Part shown: piece after piece, positions 34,583 through 46,380 of the stretch
Layout of the letters: every line of letters starts with the position of its first letter
Numbering within the stretch: position 1 is the first letter of the stretch
Assembly (NCBI GenBank): GCA_963691705.1
Contig: OY829538.1
Span: forward strand, 50,991,151-51,055,150
From: Viola odorata
Lineage: Eukaryota > Streptophyta > Magnoliopsida > Malpighiales > Violaceae
Reading direction: 5' to 3'
DNA: 64,000 nucleotides
Made by a program: the position numbers and the translations under genes
Notes under the pieces: model-generated
The model's input: the letters and a program-made list of their open reading frames with translations, nothing else
The model's database searches: none
What the model was told of the DNA's origin: nothing

Positions 34583-36008
34583 CTACTTCCCTTTTCCCTT
34601 CCCTTTTCCTGGACCTTTCTTTGATTCAAGCTTGGCTTGCATGCGGGCAGCAGCAGCAGCTTTCGCTTCTTCTCGCTTCTTCTTCTCTTCCTCTTTGGTT
34701 GCAGCAGCAAGCTCCCTTCGTTTCTTCAACTCACTGATTTAAGAGTTCAGAGGTGCAAGATCATTACTTATATTGCAGTGAAAGAGAAGCAATAGTAAAA
34801 TATAATATACAGTCTTCTGATCTAAAGATGCGAAAATGCAGAAATGCAAGAAACAATACTTACTCCAGCCTAGCCCTCTCCTCAGAGACGGTACTCATAC
34901 TAGAACCCTTCCGCGGCTTGCATGCCAGCAACTCCACCTCAAAAATAAGGGTTGCACTGCATCAGAGAGTACTACTTAGTAAAGATATCCATTTAAGCTC
35001 ACCGAAAACAAAATAAATGTCTATTCAACCTCTGCTTTGCCTTTTCTTTTTTCACTCACTTCCCATACATGAGAAAAACCACATTTTAGAACAATTGCAA
35101 TGGGTCAACTGAATCACATAAAAGGGCAGACTAGGTTACAAGACTAGTCTCACTAGACACTCTTCCACGCTTTTTTTCTTTCAAAAACCTGAAACTTTGA
35201 TAAAACACAACTGGTTTGCTATTTATTTACAATATAACGAGAGAGTCAAGTTTTATGTTCCGTCTAATGTGTGTTGGAAGGACACCTATACCTAAGAGTA
35301 ATCCTTTCACTTGGTTTACTATCTCAATTCTACAGTTCAGAAGCTTCAAAGATATAAGTAGAAGCTTGAAATACACAAATGACATTACTTGGGTGGGATA
35401 TCTGGTGGAGAACCTGCACTTCCATAGGCATACTCCGGCTTGCAAACAATCTTTGCAACCTCCCCAACCTGGTAAAAAACCATCAATTATTTAATCTTAC
35501 AAACAGCGTCTAACCTAAAGCTTAAAGCCCTTAAAAAACTATACTCTGTTGAAAATTTTGACCTTCATTGTCTTCAATGCTATGTCCCAGGCCTGAATGA
35601 CAGAGCCCGTTCCAACTTCAAACGAGAATACAGTATTATCCTCATGTGTAGTGTCGAAAACTTCACCAGTTTCAGCAAGTGTGCCCTCATAATGAACTGT
35701 TCAACGAAAAGTGCAAGGTCCATTTGAATAAAAATGGTGAAAACAAAACGATCAAAATGGAAGACAGCTTTTGGACTTCCTATTAGTTAAAACATGAAGT
35801 AAATAGATATTCCAACACATAGTAGTAAAGCACAGGTCTTTCACTGACTAGCTACCAGAACCTTATTTCATATACCGAGAAAAGTGCATAAGAGCATACC
35901 GTCAACGAGAGGAAGATCCTCTGAAGGACCAACCGCATCAGGTTTTGCACGCCTTAGGACTGTCTTGAAGACACCTTCATCCGCAGTTAAATTGATAGAA
36001 TCGCCCAT
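34583..36008 (-). CDS. FKBP20-1: FKBP-type peptidyl-prolyl cis-trans isomerase FKBP20-1
   Basis: Five coding exons on the minus strand: 36008-35900, 35696-35563, 35468-35389, 34956-34864 and 34733-34583, 567 bp or 188 residues. It begins [20 protein letters not shown]. The FKBP domain runs from about 20 to 120, with [50 protein letters not shown] and [11 protein letters not shown]. The C-terminus is a charged helix ([20 protein letters not shown]) ending in alternating Gly-Lys. This matches Arabidopsis FKBP20-1, a nuclear immunophilin of about 190 residues. The enzyme isomerises Xaa-Pro bonds; its physiological clients are not shown by sequence. It lies tail to tail with SDIR1. Confidence 0.92.
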
Positions 36009-36033
36009 TGTTCATAAACTCTTAATATCCGGA

Positions 36034-36538
36034 CTGCGCAATGCAAACACCATATCAAACAAAACAAACATGTTCATTATAGCAGCAGCCTCAGAATGTC
36101 AGACACCATTGACCAATCAAATTGATGATGATAATTATATCAACCAAACTAACAATTCATTTTGGCAAAAGATTCAGACTCTGGTCCACTTTGGGAATCC
36201 ATTATACAAGAAAAATAATCAAATGAAACTCAATTTGATAAAAAATCAATACTCCCGATTCCGCATTGCAAACACCATATCAAGCAAACATGTTAATCAC
36301 AGCAGCAGCCTCAGAATGTCAGATCAAAGTGAAATTAGCAATAAAAACATACATGACACACCATTGACCAACCAAATTGAAGATGACAGTATTAACCAAA
36401 CTAACAATTCATTTGGTAAGAGATTGAGACTTGGTTCCACTTTTGGAAAATCATTAAATGAAACTCAATTTGCTCAAACTAATCAAAACACAGTACTCCA
36501 TGTGGTAAAAGATTGTCACTGATTCTCAGCGAGCTGAC
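36034..36538 (-). repeat. Inferred 5' UTR intron of FKBP20-1 with an internal tandem duplication
   Basis: On the minus strand a donor (CAAG/GTCAGC at 36538) and an acceptor (GCGCAG ending at 36034) frame this stretch 26 nt before the ATG, so it is probably a leader intron. Inside, about 36045-36260 and 36263-36480 are two diverged copies, sharing TGCAAACACCATATCAA, GCAGCAGCCTCAGAATGTCA and AACCAAACTAACAATTCATT. The 212-codon open frame on the plus strand here is incidental. Confidence 0.6.
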
Positions 36539-36659
36539 CTTGTTCAGATCGTGGTCGGAGAATTTCGGACGAGATGGAGAAATCAGGTCGAATCGGAGAC
36601 GATATACCGGAGGATATTTGCCGATGATACGAGTGGCCATAGGCGTCTTGGACTCTTGG

Positions 36660-39600
36660 TAAATTCCTTTCTTTGAGTGGCAGACTGTAAGCTAGGGTTT
36701 GTAATTAAAAATAAAATAAAATAGTTTAAGAATATGCGCTAATGGGCTTTAATACTTGCCCAAATTAGATTGAAAATAGTTTGCATCTTATGGGCCTTTC
36801 TGGTCCAAATTAGATTGAAGAACTCGCATCAACTTATTTATTTGCTTCAAGAACCCTAAAAAATCATCAACTTGAACCTTGAACATTTGTAAAATACTTG
36901 AATTTTTTGATTTTTTTTCTTAAAATAATATATAGTATCTCTTGTTTTGGATAGTTAGAACTGTATAGAATTGAGTTCAGAAATAGGAAATTGATTTGAA
37001 ACTGATTTTTTTCTTATAGATGGAAATTGTATTAAGATTAAAAAACCAAAGAGCCATACCAAATGAAATTAATTGACTATTTGGCTAAGAAAGTTTGACA
37101 AGTTGCTTGTTTCATTCCTCTATGAATCAGCTAGCAATAAGGGATCGTTTAAGAATACATCAGTAGAGACTATTATATTTAAAAGTATATTATAAATATT
37201 TCAGATTAAACCGATTCAACTGACATAATTGATAGGTCCTATCGTCTAATTTGTACGAATCAACCATTTTTTCCGTTTCAATAACATTTGACATTTTTTA
37301 ACTTATTAACGTCTCAATTTTAATGTTTAGCTATTGTCATTTTACATGATAATTTTGTACCAATGATGATTAGTTTTAAAGTTGAGGAATTGAATACAAT
37401 ATTTTGATTTGAACGTGATAACATAAACTTAATTGAGGTTATATAATGCAGTAGTGGTCACCTCTAACATTGACCATTCTTAAAAGGCATGCGGTTTTCT
37501 TGCTCAATAGTCTACTAATTAATTAATGTCTAGACTTTAAAAATAGTTAATCATATGTGCAAAATTATCATATAAGATGACATTAATATTAAATAATTGG
37601 AGAAATTTGGTTTACCAAATTTTTATAATGGCTTACTTAACCTAGTATGAAATACTTTCAGTTCAATACACTTCTAAAATCAAATTAAAAATTAATATGA
37701 TTATTGAACTTAATAAGAGAAAATTTAGTTTGAAATTTCGATAATTTTGTGTTTCTTATTCAAAAATTACCCTTTGATGTCAATAAATTGTTGCATTTTG
37801 TAAAAGCTCGTAATTCAAGTCAAAAGTAAATGCAAAATATGACGTTAATAGAAAAAATATTCTTATTATATCATTATTGAACACACTCAACAAAAACTTT
37901 TACTCATATTTTTTTTTTGATAAGCAAGAGCTTTTACTATTGGTTGATAAGTTGTATAGCGTAAAGGTATAATTAATTGGTTAACTAAAAAAATGATAGA
38001 TTATATATGCTTAATACAAATGTTATTACCTTTTATTTAACATTTTATAAGGAACATATTTACATATTTATTTCAAGTTGAGTTCAAATTATCCTCGTAA
38101 ATTTAGGGTAACAATAAACTTTTTTCAATATTATGAGGATTATATAGATCTGAACCTATTTGATAAAAATTAGCTTATGCAAGTTTCGACTCATAAACTA
38201 TTGAGGTTTGTATATATAGTGATGATGGTTTTTGGATTTATTAGGAGGTCATAAGTTCAAATCTGCGCCTAATAGAAAAATCTAGACTCGTCATCTTTTT
38301 ATAAAAATACTTAATTCTCCTTTAAAATTAAAGTGAATTTTCAAACAAAAATGTGTCAATGTTATTTTTGTCATGTATTTCGGTTAAAGTGTTGGAGTAT
38401 ATAATAAATATAAAAATATTTATAAGAATTAAATTAATACATACTAAGTATAAAATGAAAACAAAGTTAATTTATAATAAGAACATTTATTTAATACATA
38501 TTTTTTTTTAAAATCATATCACAATATTAAAAGTTTAAAATTTCAAAATCAAACACACAAAGTTGCAGCACAAATGAAAATTAGGGCACCTCTCTCTATA
38601 AAGTATGCTATGGATTAGATTCATGGTTGAGTAAGGAGTGAAATTCTAGACGAATATAAATGAATTTGTTTTATAAAAAAATGTCAAAAGCAACCAAAAC
38701 AATACTTGAAATTGAACTGGTATAATATTTAACTCGAATTAAAAAATAATTTAGTCATTTTGGTTTCTTGATGCATGAATTTCCATTGTAACTCCTAAAT
38801 TATAATTTAACTTGAATTCTTACCTTCTTATTTTCTTACCTCCTAAACAATATTTATGATTTAATAATTTTGGATAACTTAAAGATAAAATTAATATTTT
38901 CTTCATGATTCTTTTTTGAAAAATATTAAACAGAATTAATAATAATGATCATAATAATAATTACCACAAACATAAATAAAATTATATATATAGCGAGAAA
39001 CAAATTAAACTTTAACTATAAAAAAGTCAATATTATATAAATTTGGGATTTATTGAGTCTTTCTTTGGAGGGTTTTTCAATTCCATTTAAATCCATACTT
39101 TTTCTTTTCTTTTTGAAACTCAAAATTTTTAGTAAAAAATAAGTGTTATTGGCCTTTAATTATATATTTTTTATTGATATACTTTTTCATATCGGTCTTC
39201 TAATTGTAAATTGTAATTATAGTTTTGGTTAATTAATTATATAATTTATTTAATTAATAACATAATATAAATATTTTGATTATCACATACTCTCGTGCAA
39301 CGCACGTGTGTGGAAAAAACTAGTACTCTTAAGTATACCAATAAAGATTCGATCTAAATTTAAATCTTATCTCCACCTATTAAAAAAAATAAAGAACATA
39401 CATATACATATATACTGGTTAAAGTATATCTTATATTAAACACTTTAAAAAGAAGAAGTAAAGATCACTTACCCTGTATATGTTTTTATAGTTGGATCAG
39501 GGGATAACATTGGAAAAATGTAAGGTTGGAAATTTTGATATTTAACCAAAGTGAAACATGATAGACCATTTTTCTTAACATAAAACCTATTTTTTTATAA

Positions 39601-41279
39601 GAATTTTTTTTCTTTTTTATATCAATAAAAAAATTAACTAAAGAGAGATAATTTAAATTTAAAATTACTTTTCAACTAAATTAAAAATAAATAAAATTAA
39701 TAAGTCAAAGTATTTTCTTACGTTCAACTGGTCTTTTCTTACGATTCTCACCGTTTTCCGTTTCTTAAATCGGTCCACTAATTTTTTTAAAGATAACGTT
39801 GTGTGACATTTCGGACCGGAAAGTTATTCTGTCACTAATTTTATCGGTCAGATTTTTCAGTTTGTCTAATTCTCAAAACATAGCTTATACACATGTATTT
39901 GTATATTTTTCACAAATAACAACCTTGTTTCATAAATCTCAAATATCTCAAATAACACATTTTAATAAATAAATATAGTTATTTTCACGTTGATAAGATA
40001 ATTTTGTGGGAATAAAACTAATCATAATCTAATTAATTAATATTATTAGAGATAACTTTGACATTAAGAAAAGCAAAGGGAAAAAGCGTCGAGAATCCAC
40101 TAAATAAAGTGCACAAAGTCTCGATTTCATAATCGATTTGTTATCATAAGTATGGATCTTGTAAGTCCCAAAAGATAGAAGAATAATTACAAATTACACA
40201 CTTTCATAGACTATCATTATAACTCTAAGGCTAAACTACGAATAAAAACAACATTACAATCATTTTAGGTGTGCCCGAAGAAAGACCAAAAGTATAAGCT
40301 TTAATAAGTTTTTTTCTTTTTTTAATATAACATATTGTTCCATATCTCTATTCGGATCAGACTGTCATATTATACCATATTAGAAACCGAACGACTTAAA
40401 TGATAATATATAGAAAAAATATATAATTTATTAAATAAATAAAAATATCATAGTGTTAATTGATTGTCATTGGAATGGTGTTTGTAAATTAAAAGCTCAA
40501 ATATTTGTAAATGAAAATAATTTATTGTTTATAAATGACCAAAAAGAAAAAGGTTTTTCAAGAATGGAGCGAATTGAAAATTCCAGCACCGTAAATGATC
40601 GTGAAGAATTAATGAAAAGTGCCTACATCACATGGAAATATATATCCATTAAATAGTAGGATTTGTGCTGAGGCAATCAAAAGTGGATTGGACTTTTGTA
40701 GGATTTGTAGGGTTGTTTCCTCTGTCAACAAGGATTTGTAGGCCACCTATCAACTTCTTTTAAGGGAAAAGATAATGTTGTATTTGCTTTCTTTTTGTAT
40801 CTTTGGTGTCTCACTTAGCATGCCAATTGCCAAAGCTAATTCCAATGATTATCGTTCAAATTCGTGATCTATTGCGAAAGTGATGTTTTGCTAGATTCTT
40901 GTGCTGAATAATGTTTGCTCCTCTTTTTGTTTTTTTAAGCGCCTAATAGTGTTTGCTTGATTGCATATGCATAAAAAGCGCATAAGAAGAGGACATTTTT
41001 TTAGGGAAAATGAAGTTTCTTGTTTGACCCTAATAGCAGGTACGACCCAAGAAAGGAAGGCGAAAAGTGGAAATTACAAATGAGGAGAAAACATTATTCC
41101 TGTTCGGGTATGATAATTTAAGGTTTTAAAACTCGAAGCAGGAATATATGACTCAAAAAAGGATAACGTTGTTAGAGAAATAAAAGTTTATCGATCCCTC
41201 ACATTTTTTTTTTTATAAAAAATTCATTAGGAAATAACCCCTCTTATATTTAGTTTTTTTTTCTCCTTATTTTTTCGAT
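36660..41279. other. Long AT-rich spacer
   Basis: About 4.6 kb without a supportable gene on either strand. The only structured signal is the Helitron-like terminus near 39323. The small ORF at 40453-40656 (67 codons) has no recognisable features. Confidence 0.5.
39294..39323 (+). mobile_element. Helitron-like 3' terminus
   Basis: A hairpin CGTGC-AAC-GCACG (39294-39306) is followed 13 nt later by CTAG (39320-39323) and then T. Hairpin, short spacer, CTRR end and a T target base are the hallmarks of Helitron 3' ends. The 5' end (TC after an A) could not be placed in this AT-rich DNA, so element length and contents are unknown. Confidence 0.45.
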
Positions 41280-42027
41280 ATGGAACTTTGATTCACACAT
41301 CCTAATAATCTCCCCCCGAATAAAACACCACAAGTACTCCACCATCTTGTTCCAACAAGCTCCCCTCGAAACAAGTCTTATTTAGCCCACTGTTTGGGCT
41401 CGCAAACTTCAAGTTTTGCCTGGAGATTCATTGTACTTCATATTCGGGTTCGAACTAAGTAAAACCCACCATTTTGCCCATCATTTTTTTAGTTCAGCTT
41501 CAAGATTCACTATGTGCCACCAACATCATTCGAGTATTTATGGTCACCAAATCTCATCCACCGGGCCTCGACCACCATCTGCCTACTCGTCCCAAACCCT
41601 TGGATTCATTTCGCAAGCTCGTCAAATCATTAGCTCTACTACCATTTTTTATAGAAATAAAAAAACATTAATCTCTCTTAATGGAATGATGTTGTTCGTT
41701 TTGAGCCTGATTCCTCACAGTTTTCACAAGGTCTCATTCCATTAAGAGTTTCATTGCTCTCACATTTGGTTTTTACTTCCCTTAACTTTATGATGTGAGA
41801 CATTGATTCACACACCTCAATAATACAATCCAAATTCTTTTGATGGCGAATTTGAGCGATTCTGGCCAAGATTCAATTTCGACCATTGGTCAAAGCAATA
41901 CGATCCGACAATCAAATCAAAAGTTATGGTATGTTTACGTTTGGATCACGGCTTGTTGCTTTCTTGGGATTTTTCCTCGTCATCTTGCAACAAAAAATCA
42001 AGCGTTTTTTTTTCCATATCAGTTTCT
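41280..42027. other. Repeat-derived sequence
   Basis: Segments such as GGAACTTTGATTCACACA (41282) and GTGAGACATTGATTCACACA (41796) are related to one another and resemble LTR leader sequence of old retroelements. No intact element or gene. Confidence 0.35.
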
Positions 42028-42352
42028 GTTGAGTATTAAATACCACATCGGAAAGAAACCCCAATTGACAATTAAATATAAGGTTGAGTGAGGACAACCT
42101 TCCATGGTCAAACCTCAACCTAACTAAGTTAATATGGTAGCAAAGTCATAATGGCCCAACGGCCTAATGTTAATCTCGGAGCCCATGCCACGTGTCAATC
42201 TTATAGAGTTGGTTGCACATGAGGGGGGATGTTGATTATTAAATACCACATTGGAAATAAACCCCAACCGACAATTAAATATAAAGTTGAGGGAGAACAA
42301 CCTTCCATAATGCTGAATTTTTTTGGATTGGCCCAACCTCAACCTATTTAAG
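42028..42352 (+). mobile_element. TRIM-like miniature retrotransposon
   Basis: A direct repeat starting TGTTGA(G/T)TATTAAATACC occurs at 42028 (about 105 bp) and 42230 (about 120 bp). Between the copies are a PBS-like TGGTAGCAAAGTC at about 42136 and a PPT-like ACATGAGGGGGGA just before the second. Two short LTRs, PBS and PPT without coding DNA define a TRIM. Outer edges and target duplication are unclear. Confidence 0.5.
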
Positions 42353-42689
42353 AAAAAAACCATTCTCGTGTTAAAAATATTTATAGTGATTCTCTCTTAC
42401 AATTCAAGAGGTAGTCCACAACTCAAAGTGTTAGGCACACTTCCAAGCCTTCACAATGATAAAAGATATGAAGCAATAAAGATATAATTGGTGTATAAAT
42501 AAATCTAACAATGATACTCATCTAATGATACACTTGAAGTTCTTAATCACAAACACCTAAAAAAATACTTCAATAAAATTGTATTAATTCATATTTTAAT
42601 TTGTGAATGTAAAATCATCAAAATAGGATAATTGAAGGCCTTGGCCAACAAATTTATGCTTCCATCTCAAAATGCAAATCAGTAACAAC

Positions 42690-43082
42690 ATGGAGTGTTT
42701 ATCTTTTGCCATTTTGGCTTTCCGTTGGGACTTTCCTTTTAGTGGTAGTAATGTGAAACTGACTTCATCCTTCACAAATTTGTAAACATAATGACGCCCC
42801 TCATGGCACGCAGTTACATCAAATTATCAAGGTCTATCAAACAATAAACTATACAAGCACGTCTAACTTATCATTGTATTCATCATCCGTACATTTGTCC
42901 ATGGAAAAAGTAACTAGGCACCTATACTTTATTTTTGTCCCGAGAACATCCTTAATCCACTCAATGAAATATGGCTCGTGATAATTTTCTATATGCATAC
43001 TCAATGTAATAATAATATCTCTGTCAATAATATTTTCACAGCTACCTGGTTTGGAACAAATTGTGTTGTTGTGAATTATCAT
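42690..43082 (-). pseudogene. Ty3/gypsy protease-linker relic
   Basis: The minus strand reads GSCENIIDRDIIITLSMHIE and later KYRCLVTFSM, the region around a gypsy retropepsin (usual form DxGSCENI). A following block in another frame reads GRHYVYKFVKDEVSFTLLPL. The expected catalytic Asp is replaced. It belongs to a chromovirus-like lineage, different from the Athila elements here. No LTRs were identified. Confidence 0.5.
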
Positions 43083-43622
43083 TTGAAATTGGTGCCAGCC
43101 ACATGCATCTTACCATGAATGTCTGTCTCACGCCATCATCATCAACATGACCATGATTAGGTTTGAGTGTCCATGGGCAAATCCCCTAGCGCTCTCGGCC
43201 TGTCTCTTATTCTTATCCACGGTTCTTTACAAAGCAGTAAGTTTTGTTGTGATTTTTGCAAATCCATTATGAAATTGCTCTTCCAAACGTTCTCAAACAA
43301 CCTGCATCCCCCATTCTTCGTCCTGGGGAGGGTGGTTTACATATGTGTCAAGGTTATTGATACGAGCAACCATTGATTTAGACGCTTTAACCACTCCACT
43401 ATTGCGAGCAACATCAATTTTGACACGTGAAATAATGGAAAATTCTCATTATAGAGAAAAGAACAAAGTCTAATATAATCTAATCTCTCTTAAACTCTAA
43501 AACACTAGAAATAGAGGTTTAAATACTCTCAAATCGTAAAGTAACAACATATCCCGAAGAATCTAAAATTTAATCTGTTTGTCTTTTGAGGGCAAATTTG
43601 AGCGATTCTTGCCTTGTTTTCT
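43083..43622. other. Repeat-like spacer
   Basis: No gene seen. GAGGGCAAATTTGAGCGATTC occurs just left of the solo LTR at about 43588 and GGCGAATTTGAGCGATTC near 41844, so parts of this DNA are shared with the repeats to the left. Confidence 0.35.
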
Positions 43623-45039
43623 TGATGAGGTGTCAAATCCGTAAAAAATGATTAATAAATACAACTCACTACTAAGAACAAGTTTAATTGTAAATAGAAA
43701 GTAAGAGGTTCGATCCACAGAGAGTAATGGTGTGATTTTCATGAGTGCTTGTAAAGACCAGTAGTAACACTTAGGTGAAATTGGGGGGATTTTGTTTAAA
43801 ACTAAAGACTAAAAAGAAAAATAAAGCAAGTGAACAATCCAGGCAAAGAATAAGATTCTTGGTTAAGGCACAAATCAAGAACGAAACAATCAGATGAGAG
43901 AAATTCCTAGTAGAAGCTAGCAAGCGATGAGACATGAGCAGCAATCATTGACGCAGAGGTATTCATCCTCAATCTACAGAGTTGCTATAGGATCAAGGTA
44001 CGCTTATGACCCCTACTTCCCTCCTATATCAAAGTCACCTCAGATACGCTTAGAGATGATTCCTAACCAATTAGCACATTGTTAGTTAAAGGGTTTACTA
44101 AGTTAGGGAAAGACAACTCTAAATCTAGTATCCTCGGTTGTCAATCGGGATTAAATCAGGTTAACCTTTCTCAATAGCTTACTCAGGGCTAGTTTGTCTA
44201 CTTCGATCCTTTTGGTCCGTAAATGGCCCAAGACGGATTGCCATAAATAAGAGGAATGACAATTGCGGGATCAAATCAACTCTAGACTGGTCAGATCTAA
44301 AATCAAAGGAAAAACACAATACAATTATTATGAGATCAATTAAATGCATATTTAAAGATTAATAAAGAACAATTATGTCTCATGCAAACTCATGCTCATG
44401 CTTTAACGCTTCTACTAAGAACAATTTAGTTAGCTACTCATATTCATGTTGAAAGAAAACAAAAGATATTTTTGCATAAATAAAAATCCTTCGTTTCTGT
44501 GAAGAAACGAAGGAGCAAGTTCCGAATAAGAAAATAGAAGTTGAAAACCAGAGAAGGGACGAAGATCGGACGAAGTCCCCTTCTCAATAACTTAGGGAGA
44601 CTATATATAGTTTCCTCTCCAAATAATATCTCTAAAAATAAATAAATAAATAAATCATAATTAAACTCTAATTGTATCTAATAACTCTTCCTCTCCGATT
44701 AAAAGTCTACAAAGCTGAGATAAAGAAGGAAGGATGTCACTCCAACACTTTTGCAGGTAAGATCAGCAATCGTAATCGCTGTAGACTTCTTCTGCAAGTA
44801 TCACTCGGAAAGACTAAATCTTCTGCCAGCCCATATAGCTTCTTCTTGGTCAAGAGAGTGGTCAAGAGAGGTGTTTGCTCCATTCTGCCTAGAAATGACT
44901 CTTTTCTGCCCCTTTTTCCATCTCTGCTCTTCAGTATTGCTTTCTACAAAAAATATGAAAATCATACTAAATTCAGCAGAATCACCATTCAAGATGCATG
45001 AAAATAGGTGGTAAAACTACCACAAATTAAACTCAGTCA
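43623..45039 (-). repeat. Solo LTR of a fourth Athila-type family (D)
   Basis: Bounded by TGATGAGG at 43623 and CTCAGTCA at 45039. TTTCT precedes it and TTTAT follows, a 4-of-5 match for a target duplication. On the minus strand its layout matches the LTRs of A and C: a TTTTTATTTATGCAAAAATA block, a following ATGAGTAGCTAAC block, and, nearer the 3' end, the GGATCGAACCTCTTACTTTC segment (A has a comparable CGAACCACAGAG on the plus strand). No PBS or internal region adjoins it, as expected after LTR-LTR recombination. Confidence 0.62.
44487..44579 (-). other. Two hairpins inside solo LTR D
   Basis: 44487-44514 is an 11-bp stem (TCCTTCGTTTC against GAAACGAAGGA) with a 6-nt loop. 44556-44579 begins GGGAC and ends GTCCC around two direct copies of GGACGAAG. 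This is the D counterpart of the family-specific motifs of A, B and C. Confidence 0.5.
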
Positions 45040-45303
45040 TTTATACTTTCGACAGCTAGTCGAATTTTCTCAAATTACACGTGATATAATCGAATTAGAA
45101 TCTATAATTGAATTAGAATCTCGACTCTATGTGTTAGAAAAAAAAAGAGAAAATGATTAAGATACTTACACAAAGGAATGGGTCGATAAACGTTGATATC
45201 ACTGTAGATTTCGGCTCTCGACAAATTAGGGAAGTGACAAACCCTCCATTTTTTTCTTTCCTTGAGACAATTATTTATAAAAAAAATTCAAACAAACCTC
45301 TAA

Positions 45304-45780
45304 ATGATTAATTTAGTCTCGTATTCGTAAAAATAGTTTCCCAATTAAACTCCTACATTTGTGGAATCTCATACTTATTCTCGTGTTTGTAAATTGTTTA
45401 ATAAAGCTTATACAATCCACTATGAATTATTCATCAAACTTCGTGCTTAAAATACCCAATTGATCTTACATCTATACTTAATGTTAATTTAGTCCACGCG
45501 TTAGTAATTTTTTTCAATCAAACTCTTGCATTTATAGAATTTCATATTTTTTCTCGTGTTTGTAAATTATCTAGTGATATTTATACAATCCACCACGAAT
45601 GATTAATCAAATTGTGCGCTTAAATTGCTTGATTGAGCTTACACCTATTACTTAATGATTAATTTAGCCCAAGTGTACGTTAAAATTTCATCCAGACTTA
45701 TGCATTAATAAAATCTCATTTTTTTATGTGTTTGTATAATTGGTACAATTAAAACCTACATAATTACTTTTTTACCTGAT
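45304..45780. repeat. Tandem repeat, about 177-bp unit, 2.7 copies
   Basis: Units begin at 45304, 45481 and 45655 with ATG(AT)TAATTTAG and share TCTCGTGTTTGTAAATT and TTATACAATCCAC. Divergence between units is about 25-30%. The period is in the range of plant satellite monomers. Confidence 0.75.
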
Positions 45781-46380
45781 TGATCTTACTTTTATCGTAT
45801 AAATATAAATTTTCTAGTGAATTAAAATTGAAAAATCATACATAGGTTACCTTATTTATAATAAATATAATTTCACAAGTTGGAGATAACCGGTTTGTCC
45901 TTTATGCTAGGTTCCCTGTGTGCATGGTCAGATAATCATCTCTATTGGTTATTTTTCCTCGAATATCCAACTAGAACGGATCAGTTTGGACGGTTAATTT
46001 TTTTAATTCAGTTATATCGGATATTTTTTTAACATATATCAATTTGATTAGGCCAAGATCGGTCGAATATTTTGATTATTTTAAAATTAAATTTCAGTTC
46101 AGACATCAAAAAAAATTAAAAAAAATTGTATAATAAAAATTATATAAGTATTAAAATATTGAATAAGATTTACGAGCTTGACATAAATATGTGAAGATTT
46201 TTCAAATATTTGTTCGTTACAGGATGATGATTAGATTTAGAGTCTCAAAAGTTTCTTGACATGACTCTTTTTTACAACAATCCAGGGGTTGATTTTCTGT
46301 ATAAAGGGTGTTCTGTTTTCTGTGTTTTGTGTGTTTTATGTTCATGCTTGAGGGCAAGCATGGTTTAAGTGTGGGGGGTT

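Noticed and set aside
35884..36522. 212-codon plus-strand ORF
   Set aside because: It overlaps exon 1 and the leader intron of FKBP20-1 on the other strand and owes its length to the tandem duplication.
45304..45780. Centromeric satellite array
   Set aside because: Fewer than three diverged units; nothing else in the window indicates a centromere.
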